27,228 nt of DNA from Oceanospirillaceae bacterium (GTDB taxonomy: Bacteria; Pseudomonadota; Gammaproteobacteria; Pseudomonadales; Balneatricaceae), in assembly GCA_003521845.1 (NCBI GenBank), contig DPHB01000054.1, positions 43,505 to 70,732 of the forward strand, read 5' to 3'. Shown here piece after piece: positions 1 through 6,241 of the stretch. The translations under genes were made by a program, and so were the position numbers. The notes below the pieces were generated by a model. That model did no database searches. It was not told the DNA's origin and was given only the letters and a program-made list of their open reading frames with translations. Position 1 is the first letter of the stretch. Each line of letters begins with the position of its first letter.

Positions 1-560
1 ACGGCATTATTGGCCAGCTAGCGCGCCGCTATCGCCTACCTTGGCGCACCACAGCATCCCAAGCCTCCGCGAAAACCTTCGACGCGCAGTCCGGCTATGA
101 ATCCGCCACTTCTTATATGGCCGCGGTCACCGCCAACGCCAATTTCATGTTACATGCGGGCGGTTGGGATGAAGCTGGCATGGTGCATTGTATTAATAAA
201 CTAGTGGTAGACGCCGAACAAAACCTCATGTTGGCAAGGTACGCACAAGGGGTTAGCTTTGATCTATTGGAAGAAGCCATGGAAGCCGTACATAGGGTCG
301 GCCCCGGCAGCCATTACCTTGGCGATCCGTTTACCTTAAAGCATTTCCGCGATGCTTTTTTTGCCCCAGAACTACTCAACTACGAAGCTTACGAACATTG
401 GCAATTAAGCGGTAGCAAAGATCTCAAGCAACGCGCCGCGGATAAGGTCAACAAACTATTAGCAGACTACCAACAACCCCATTTAGATGCAGCTATCAAT
501 GAGGCCCTACTTGGCTATATCGCCAAACGTGAAGAGCAAATATCCCCGCGTTTGGCTTAA
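1..560 (+). CDS. Trimethylamine methyltransferase (MttB)-family protein, C-terminal fragment
   Basis: The reading frame is open from base 3 to the stop at 558-560, so this is the 3' part (about 185 codons) of a gene that begins outside the window; the ATG at 117 is internal. Visible family features are the LPWRTTASQAS segment, a GGWDEAG turn, a VVDAEQ helix and the GPGSHYLGDPFTLKHFRDAFF segment typical of the C-terminal part of the MttB TIM barrel (COG5598). Known members transfer methyl groups from quaternary or tertiary amines such as trimethylamine or glycine betaine to a corrinoid protein. Most bacterial members lack pyrrolysine; no in-frame TAG occurs here, but the usual amber position lies in the missing part. 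The tail ends with a helical, charged segment. The substrate cannot be told from this fragment, and no corrinoid protein gene lies downstream. Confidence 0.85.
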   Translation, partial: GIIGQLARRYRLPWRTTASQASAKTFDAQSGYESATSYMAAVTANANFMLHAGGWDEAGMVHCINKLVVDAEQNLMLARYAQGVSFDLLEEAMEAVHRVGPGSHYLGDPFTLKHFRDAFFAPELLNYEAYEHWQLSGSKDLKQRAADKVNKLLADYQQPHLDAAINEALLGYIAKREEQISPRLA

Positions 561-597
561 TTCACTAATTTATTCTATTACTTACTTGCGATTTGGA

Positions 598-1371
598 CTA
601 GTCCTCAGTCTGGCCAAAGCGGCCAGCTCCAACTACATTGTTCTTAACCTGGCCAGGCGGTTTTGACTGTGCCCCATAAGGATTAGCAAAATCTCCAGCT
701 TCATTAGCTGCATAAGGTTCTTCGGCCAGACCTTGAGCAAAGCGGTACAAGGCATCCTGCAAAAAGCGTTCAACCGGTAAAAAACTGTCTAAGCTTGCGG
801 CTTGCCCCTTGGCGGCGGTAGGATCACCGGCGTTGAGATATTGGGCCATTGCTTCCGAACGACCTGCACTCAGATAGGACTCACCTGCCTCCACCAGCAT
901 ATTCATGACGCTACATTCAGCATCCACTATGTGACTATGTACACTCATATCGCAGTTTTGATACCAGTCAAAATCCCGTTTGTGGCTCATAAATTGCTGG
1001 AATAGTTGATTCACTTGATCGCGCCTTAAACGCCCAGAAGCAACCGCAAAGCGCGTCATGTCTTCCAACCAGCGCGCAATAAAATCGGTTTCTAAGGTAT
1101 ATAAAGACGGCCTTGATTGATAGGGGATAAGTATGGAATAGCGGCTGTAGGCTTCTACCATAATCACCGTATAACGCTCATCGGCGGCGGGGTGCTCCAT
1201 AACACTGCACTGCCAACTACTTTGCTGCCCGTCGCTCACCAGGGGCACTGTGCCAATGGTGGCGGTCTGTGTCTGATCACCCTGTACTATAGACGCTGTC
1301 ATAACAGGCAACGCCTGAGGCTCTGCCAACCAGCGCGCCATGACTTTATTTACACTAAATATTATCTGCAT
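598..1371 (-). CDS. Uncharacterised protein, possibly DUF6933-like N-terminus
   Basis: I do not recognise this protein with confidence. The ATG at 1371 is preferred over the upstream TTG at 1383 because a GGGAAG sequence sits four bases before it; this gives 257 residues. The first 110 residues look like a small alpha/beta domain starting MQIIFSVNKVMARWL, with a strand pair around ERYTVIMVEAYSRYSILIP. That is reminiscent of short phage- and plasmid-associated DUF6933 proteins, but this is only a by-eye resemblance. The middle is helical and rich in Asp, Gln and Arg. The last 50 residues (from about AEEPYAANEAGD) are Gly/Asn/Pro-rich and probably disordered. There is no signal peptide or membrane segment, so it is likely cytoplasmic. 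It lies 167 bases downstream of the ChrA gene on the same strand and may be transcribed separately. Confidence 0.6.
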   Translation of the reverse strand: MQIIFSVNKVMARWLAEPQALPVMTASIVQGDQTQTATIGTVPLVSDGQQSSWQCSVMEHPAADERYTVIMVEAYSRYSILIPYQSRPSLYTLETDFIARWLEDMTRFAVASGRLRRDQVNQLFQQFMSHKRDFDWYQNCDMSVHSHIVDAECSVMNMLVEAGESYLSAGRSEAMAQYLNAGDPTAAKGQAASLDSFLPVERFLQDALYRFAQGLAEEPYAANEAGDFANPYGAQSKPPGQVKNNVVGAGRFGQTED

Positions 1372-1538
1372 TGTGCTTCCCAATCCTTTGCTTGCAGCTA
1401 TGCTAGCAATCTACCACGTCAGCCAACAAATCACACTAGTTTGCTTTTACCAACCTTTCACTATATTAAAATATATTGCGTATTGTAATTGTTCAGGCAG
1501 CGCATATATTGGAACCTAGCTAGGCACTATTTTGAGCA

Positions 1539-2729
1539 CTACACCCAATGCGCCAATCCAAGACTAACACCAACGCTGAAAGCAACTACCCACAAAGGGT
1601 TGAGACGCAACCATTGCAATAAGCTAAAGCCGAGTAAGGCTATTAGCCAATCACTCCATTGCCCTAGCGCGCTGGTAGCAATAGGATCGTACAAGGTCGC
1701 TGCCAACAAGCCCACTACCGCAGCATTAACGCCGGCCACTAAACGGCCAGCCCATGCCTGTTCGGTCAGCTGGTGCCAATAGGGCAACACGCCGCCTAAC
1801 AACAGAAAACCTGGTAAAAATATCATGGCTACAGCCAAGAGCGCATAAGTTACCCCACCCTGCACATAACCTAAAAATGCCGCCAAGCTAAACATCGGCC
1901 CAGGTACCGCTTGAGCGGCCCCGTAACCCGCCATAAATTCGGCTTCGGTCACTAAACCCGGCGTAACGACGGCTTCATCCAACAATGGCAAAACCACATG
2001 GCCGCCACCAAATACCAAGGCACCAGAACGGTAATAGCTAGCCACAAGCGCTTGCCATTCTGTGTTGCTTGTCAGTACCAAGGCGGCTATTAAAAACACC
2101 ACAAATAGGGCCAACAAGAGCTTAGCAGTCCGCCTAACAACAGGCACATGCAAAGGGCTGCTAGCCGTAGCTGGTATATGTGCTAGCCATAACATGCCTA
2201 ACAAGGCACCGAGCAAAATCACCGCCATCTGCCCCATACTGCCCACCGTTAGTAGCATAATGATCATCCCTAACACGGCAATTGCCCGGCGTTGTATATC
2301 AGGTAACAAGCCCTTGGCCATGCCGAATACGCCATGGGCAACAACCGCCACGGCCACCAGTTTTAAACCGTGAATAATGGGGCCAGACCAGCCCGCATCA
2401 ATAGACGGCAATAAGGCCGCCAACATCATCAGCAGTAACACTGAAGGGGTAGTAAAAGCTAAGAAAGCGGCCATCGCACCAAGCCAACCGGCGCAGTGTA
2501 AGCCAATGGCAAAGCCTAGTTGGCTGCTAGCAGGCCCAGGTAAAAACTGACTCACTGCCAATAACTGAGCAAACTGACTATCATCCAACCAAGCGCGGCG
2601 CTGCACAAAGGCTGTGCGAAAATAACCAACATGGGCGGCGGGGCCACCAAACGACGTCAGGCCTAACTGTAAGAAGGCCCAAAATACCTGCTGGGCGCTG
2701 GCTTTATGTTGCGGATCCATAGGCCTCAT
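1539..2729 (-). CDS. chrA: ChrA-family (CHR) transporter, two-domain form
   Basis: A 396-residue membrane protein with two tandem CHR domains, the long-chain form. The N-terminal half shows the signature FLQLGLTSFGGPAAHVGYF, a WLDDSQFAQLLAVSQFLPGP stretch and a GFAIG turn. The second half repeats it as RSGALVFGGGHVVLPLL, then EFMAGYGAAQAVPGPMF and LGYVQGG. About ten hydrophobic helices are visible. Characterised ChrA proteins expel chromate from the cytoplasm, but many homologues have not been tested, so chromate as substrate is inferred from family alone. The start is ambiguous: an ATG at 2729 has an AGG only two bases away, and an ATG at 2720 has GAGG three bases before it. No chrB regulator is adjacent; the decarboxylase gene ends 24 bases upstream on the same strand, so read-through is possible. 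Confidence 0.88.
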   Translation of the reverse strand: MRPMDPQHKASAQQVFWAFLQLGLTSFGGPAAHVGYFRTAFVQRRAWLDDSQFAQLLAVSQFLPGPASSQLGFAIGLHCAGWLGAMAAFLAFTTPSVLLLMMLAALLPSIDAGWSGPIIHGLKLVAVAVVAHGVFGMAKGLLPDIQRRAIAVLGMIIMLLTVGSMGQMAVILLGALLGMLWLAHIPATASSPLHVPVVRRTAKLLLALFVVFLIAALVLTSNTEWQALVASYYRSGALVFGGGHVVLPLLDEAVVTPGLVTEAEFMAGYGAAQAVPGPMFSLAAFLGYVQGGVTYALLAVAMIFLPGFLLLGGVLPYWHQLTEQAWAGRLVAGVNAAVVGLLAATLYDPIATSALGQWSDWLIALLGFSLLQWLRLNPLWVVAFSVGVSLGLAHWV

Positions 2730-2753
2730 TGCCTGACAAGTTAAAAAGTTGCG

Positions 2754-4100
2754 TTATAGCTCTTGTTGCACCTGGTCGAGAATCGTCCAAATACGATCTA
2801 GCCATTGTTCATGTTCAGGCTTCATAAGGCTAGAACGCATACAAACGGTCATGTCTGAGTTTATTTCCACTTCTGGGTAGGCCTTTTTAACTAGCTCAGA
2901 TGGAAAGCTAAAGGTCGCTAGGTGCAATTCTTTGGCTTCGGCCATTTCAAATGTGCGCTGAGACAAGGTGGAGATAGCGCTGGTGGTGGTCGCCTTGGGT
3001 GCCCAGATAACAATATCTAGTTCGGGCTCAAGAGGCACAATAAAGCGAGTATCGGCTTGTAAACGCTGGTGTAAATCCAAGGCCGCATTGCGGCAACTTT
3101 CCAACCCCTGTGCAAACTCTCCACCAATCTCCAAAGGCAATACCTCCATAGTTGCCCACAAGGCTACAGCTGCGGCACCAGCCCGGGAACATTCTAAGGA
3201 AATTTCGCCCAAGTGCAGCTCGTCAGAGCTAAAGTAGGTATAAGGTGAGTCATGCTTGTAAAAGCGCCCTACCTGAGGGTCTTTAAACAGCACACAGCCA
3301 CAACCGTAAGGCTGCAAACCATGTTTGTGTGGGTCGACAACAATGGAATCCGCCAGCTGCATGGCGGCAAAGGCGGCACTAGCCTGGGCGGCAAGGTTTT
3401 GCGCCAACTTGTAGTAACCGCCGTAAGCGGCGTCAATGTGGATACGGAAGTCATACTGCTGTTGCAGTTCCAATACCTGTTGCAACGGGTCTACGGATCC
3501 CACACCCGTGGTACCTAGTGTGACCACCACGGTGCCCACCTCATGCTTACGCAATAATGCTTCTAGGTCACCCATATCCATACGTGCTTGGTCATCAACA
3601 GCCACCGCTTGATAAGGGATTTGCAGCACACCACAAATACGGCTATGGGTATAGTGAGCTTGCTTGGAAGCCACGATCATCTTGCCCGGATGAATTTGGT
3701 TGGCGACCCACAAGGCTTCCATATTAGCAAAGGTGCCACCACTACTCAGGTGGCCCAAATAATCATGCCAGCCAAACAGCTTGGCGATGCTGGCAACGGC
3801 CTCTTTTTCCATAGCAGAGCTGGCTTTACCACCATCCAAAGCGTGGTTATTCGGGTTAATCCACTGTGCTAGCTGGTAGGCCATGCGCGCGACTGGGTGA
3901 GGTGGCTTCAGCATCTGCCCGGCATACTGCGGGTGTGGATAAGGGTAGTTATCCCACATTTTCTCAGCCACTTGCAGCAATACCGCTTGCGCCTTGGCTT
4001 CGTCGTACTGCACCTTATGCTCGGGTAAATGAGCAAACCCTTCGGCTAGTTTATCTACCGCCTTATGCAAAATCTGTATGCTGTTGGTGTCAATCGTCAT
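2754..4100 (-). CDS. PLP-dependent group II amino-acid decarboxylase
   Basis: A fold-type I PLP enzyme of the group II decarboxylase family (glutamate, aromatic and aspartate decarboxylases). The ATG at 4100 is chosen because GGGAG lies nine bases before it; a GTG at 4118 is upstream. This gives 448 residues. Visible active-site features are the SSGGT phosphate-binding turn (about 119-123), the His of KQAHYTHS stacking on the cofactor (about 149), HIDAAYGG with the Asp that contacts the pyridine nitrogen (about 223), and the Schiff-base Lys in VDPHKHGLQ (about 259). A C-terminal small domain follows. Expected reaction: an L-amino acid gives a primary amine plus CO2 in the cytoplasm; the substrate cannot be read from sequence. 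The gene follows lysR on the same strand after a 119-base gap full of dyads, which suggests control by that regulator. Annotation as an aminotransferase would be a common but less likely alternative. Confidence 0.88.
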   Translation of the reverse strand: MTIDTNSIQILHKAVDKLAEGFAHLPEHKVQYDEAKAQAVLLQVAEKMWDNYPYPHPQYAGQMLKPPHPVARMAYQLAQWINPNNHALDGGKASSAMEKEAVASIAKLFGWHDYLGHLSSGGTFANMEALWVANQIHPGKMIVASKQAHYTHSRICGVLQIPYQAVAVDDQARMDMGDLEALLRKHEVGTVVVTLGTTGVGSVDPLQQVLELQQQYDFRIHIDAAYGGYYKLAQNLAAQASAAFAAMQLADSIVVDPHKHGLQPYGCGCVLFKDPQVGRFYKHDSPYTYFSSDELHLGEISLECSRAGAAAVALWATMEVLPLEIGGEFAQGLESCRNAALDLHQRLQADTRFIVPLEPELDIVIWAPKATTTSAISTLSQRTFEMAEAKELHLATFSFPSELVKKAYPEVEINSDMTVCMRSSLMKPEHEQWLDRIWTILDQVQQEL

Positions 4101-4160
4101 GGTGTAAAACTCCCGCACTGGTGTGGTACTGTGATAAGCAATACCGGTATTCTAAACACA

Positions 4161-4185
4161 CAAACATTATCAAAGAAGTGATAAT
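4161..4185. promoter_or_regulatory. Dyad ATTATC-N8-GATAAT upstream of the decarboxylase
   Basis: The arms ATTATC (4166-4171) and GATAAT (4180-4185) are separated by eight bases; ATC-N8-GAT resembles the ATC-N9-GAT boxes bound by some LysR proteins. The left arm is part of CAAACATTATC, whose core AAACATTAT recurs 31 bases downstream and again inverted. It lies 66-85 bases before the decarboxylase start, a usual position for an activator or operator site. Binding is inferred. Confidence 0.4.
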
Positions 4186-4190
4186 TTATC

Positions 4191-4223
4191 ATAAACATTA
4201 TGTGACGAATGCATAATGTTTAT
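4191..4223. promoter_or_regulatory. Perfect 12-bp inverted repeat across the lysR stop codon
   Basis: ATAAACATTATG (4191-4202) is perfectly repeated in inverted form as CATAATGTTTAT (4212-4223), with a nine-base spacer TGACGAATG. The lysR stop codon (4220-4222) lies inside one arm. With only two G/C pairs in the stem and no following T run it is a poor terminator, so a protein-binding site is more likely. The core TTATG-N9-CATAA is also found upstream of lysR at 5230-5248. Confidence 0.5.
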
Positions 4224-5197
4224 ACCCCCTTGGCCGCCCAATTAGAGCTGTCGGCGCCTGTTGCATAAAGCGGTGAGAAGATAGAAGACTTGATGGTAGT
4301 GGCCAATAGCTCACGCAACCAGGTATGACCAGCATCCGCGTCATGCATTTCATGCCAAAAAAGAAAATAGTCATGCTGAGGCAAATTAGACAAAGGCAAA
4401 GCACATTGTTGCAGGTTATATTGCTGACAAGCATTGTAGGCAATATGCTCTGGCACCACCAAAAGATACTGAGTGCACTCCAAAACTTTAAAAGCGGCAG
4501 AGAAGAATGGTACCTGATAGGCTATACGCCTTTGGTGCCCTTGTGCGCACAACCACTGGTCAAAAAAACTGTCTTTATCACCACCAGCTGACAGGTGTAC
4601 AAAGCTATAATCCAACATGCTTTGTACGCTTAATTTTGTTTCTACCACGGCCAGTAAAGGGTGTGCGCTAGACATTAGCAGAGTCGGCCGATCACTGCCT
4701 AAATGTACACCATGCAGGCGTTCTGGCAGCATCGGCAACATGGTCGTGGCCAGTTCAATTTGATTACTTGCCATGGTGTGTAAAGATGGTGACTGCCATT
4801 GATGGAATTCTATGTCCATTAACGGTGCCTGTTGCTGTAATAACGGCATAATTTCTGGAAAGATAAAATTCGCCACATAGTCCGTCGCGGCAAAACGAAA
4901 GCGGCGTTGACACTGGCTAGGATCAAACACCTCTGACTGGCGTAAGTCCTGAAATTGATTTACCAAAGTTTGCACCCGTGGCAGTAGCTGCTCGGCTTTG
5001 GGTGTTAACACATAGCCATTGCCTACACGCACCAGCAAGGGGTCGGCAAAATAATCTCGTAATTGGGCAAGTTGTCGACTTAAGGCCGACTGCGAAACGT
5101 GTAACACCAACGCGGCCCTACTCACATTACGTTCTTGTAAGAGCGCCAACAAAGAGCCTAGTAAATTTAAATTAAGTTGCTGCACAGGCCCACCCAT
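4220..5197 (-). CDS. LysR-family transcriptional regulator
   Basis: A typical LysR regulator. With the ATG at 5197 it has 325 residues and the helix-turn-helix starts at about residue 8 (LNLNLLGSLLALLQERNVSRAALVLHVSQS in parts), as is usual; an ATG at 5245 would add 16 atypical residues and run across a dyad. The winged helix contains VSRAALVLHVSQSALSRQL, followed by FADPLLVRVGNGYVLTPKA and a linker helix. Residues from about 95 onward form the two-lobed co-inducer domain (RRFRFAATDYVANFIFPEI and later). No strong Shine-Dalgarno precedes either start. The gene is divergent from the EamA permease, the classic LysR arrangement, and is followed on the same strand by the decarboxylase. Related dyads on both sides suggest that it controls both neighbours and itself. 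Confidence 0.9.
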   Translation of the reverse strand: MGGPVQQLNLNLLGSLLALLQERNVSRAALVLHVSQSALSRQLAQLRDYFADPLLVRVGNGYVLTPKAEQLLPRVQTLVNQFQDLRQSEVFDPSQCQRRFRFAATDYVANFIFPEIMPLLQQQAPLMDIEFHQWQSPSLHTMASNQIELATTMLPMLPERLHGVHLGSDRPTLLMSSAHPLLAVVETKLSVQSMLDYSFVHLSAGGDKDSFFDQWLCAQGHQRRIAYQVPFFSAAFKVLECTQYLLVVPEHIAYNACQQYNLQQCALPLSNLPQHDYFLFWHEMHDADAGHTWLRELLATTIKSSIFSPLYATGADSSNWAAKGV

Positions 5198-5229
5198 CTT
5201 GCAAACATTACATAGCCAAGGATAAAGAT

Positions 5230-5248
5230 TATGTCTATAGTGCATAAC
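5230..5248. promoter_or_regulatory. Candidate LysR operator TTATG-N9-CATAA in the lysR/eamA divergent region
   Basis: The arms TTATG (5230-5234) and CATAA (5244-5248) flank TCTATAGTG. The arrangement contains the T-N11-A core known from LysR operators and has the same arms and spacer length as the dyad at 4198-4216. It lies in the 97-base gap between lysR and the divergent permease gene, so one site could serve autorepression and activation. Function is inferred from position and repetition. Confidence 0.5.
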
Positions 5249-5294
5249 TAATCATGAGCAAGCAAGCTCAAGCCAAATATCGTCAGGACCTTCG

Positions 5295-6185
5295 ATGAAT
5301 ATCTTTCTCTATCTAGTCGTAATTATGACCTGGGGGACCACATGGTTTGGCGTCACCTTGCAGGTAAATAGTGATGTACCTACGACCATTTCTGTGGCTT
5401 GGCGTTTCCTGCTAGCTGCAGGGCTATTGTTTGCTTGGGCCATGGTACGCGGTAAAAGCCTACGCTTCCCCCTAGCCTATCACCGCAATTGGTTGCTGAT
5501 TGGCATATTTCTATTTTGCTTAAATTACATCACTGTTTACGAAGGTAATCATTACCTACCTTCGGGATTAGTCGCCCTAATATTCTCGACCATTACCATC
5601 TTTGTGATGTTCAATGGCGCCTTGTTATTTGGCAAACCCATCGTGGCTCGCACGCTACTGGGCAGTACCATTGGTGTGCTCGGCCTAGGAGTGGTGTTTT
5701 CCTCGGAGTTTAGCCGCCTTGATCTGAGCCATGGTCTGGCTTGGGATATGCCACTGCTGAAGGGCTTTATGTGGGTACTACTGGCTACCTTTATCGCCTC
5801 TATTGGCATGCTCACATCGGGCAAAATCCAAGCCCGAAACGTACCTTTATTACAAAGTAATGCCTATAGCATGTTGTACGGCGCACTAACGACCTTGATT
5901 CTGGCTTACGTTATGGGAGACAAGCTGGCCTTTGATACTAGCTGGTCTTATACTGGCTCCCTACTATTTTTAGCCTTTTCGGGCTCCGTTATTGGCTTTG
6001 GCGCCTACCTCAAGCTACTCAATAACATTGGCGCTGACAAGGCCGCCTATGCCAATGTTTTCACCCCCATCATCGCGCTCACCATTTCGGCCATGTTTGA
6101 AGGCTACGTTTGGACACTTATGAACCTACTAGGCCTGGCCCTCATCATTGCAGGTAATATTCTAGTAGTGTATAAAAAGTCTTGA
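5295..6185 (+). CDS. EamA/DMT-superfamily permease
   Basis: A 296-residue inner-membrane protein of the drug/metabolite transporter family with two EamA repeats and about ten helices. The first repeat begins YLVVIMTWGTTWFGVTLQ, with the conserved TWGTTW motif, continues through SVAWRFLLAAGLLF and ends near GVLGLGVVFSSEF. The second begins around ISIGMLTSGKIQARNVPLLQ in part and ends IIAGNILVVYKKS. AGGA six bases before the ATG supports the start. Family members export amino acids, amines and other metabolites, or import nucleotide sugars; this one is of the RhaT/YdcZ-like broad group and its substrate is unknown. It is divergent from lysR across a gap holding a LysR-type dyad. Because the decarboxylase is on the other side of lysR, export of the amine product or movement of its substrate is an attractive but unproved role. 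Confidence 0.87.
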   Translation: MNIFLYLVVIMTWGTTWFGVTLQVNSDVPTTISVAWRFLLAAGLLFAWAMVRGKSLRFPLAYHRNWLLIGIFLFCLNYITVYEGNHYLPSGLVALIFSTITIFVMFNGALLFGKPIVARTLLGSTIGVLGLGVVFSSEFSRLDLSHGLAWDMPLLKGFMWVLLATFIASIGMLTSGKIQARNVPLLQSNAYSMLYGALTTLILAYVMGDKLAFDTSWSYTGSLLFLAFSGSVIGFGAYLKLLNNIGADKAAYANVFTPIIALTISAMFEGYVWTLMNLLGLALIIAGNILVVYKKS

Positions 6186-6241
6186 GCTTTTGTGTTCCAG
6201 CCCACACTAGGCTAACTAGATAACTTCCAAACAGGCCCACC

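Noticed and set aside
2062..2373. A 103-codon plus-strand frame opposite the ChrA gene
   Set aside because: It is the complement of a clear membrane-protein gene and has no recognisable domain.
2754..4100. Glutamate decarboxylase of an acid-resistance system
   Set aside because: The group II fold fits, but there is no glutamate/GABA antiporter gene and no GAD-specific motif that I could confirm.
4191..4223. Intrinsic terminator for lysR
   Set aside because: The stem is nearly all A/T and no T run follows, so it was listed as a regulatory dyad instead.
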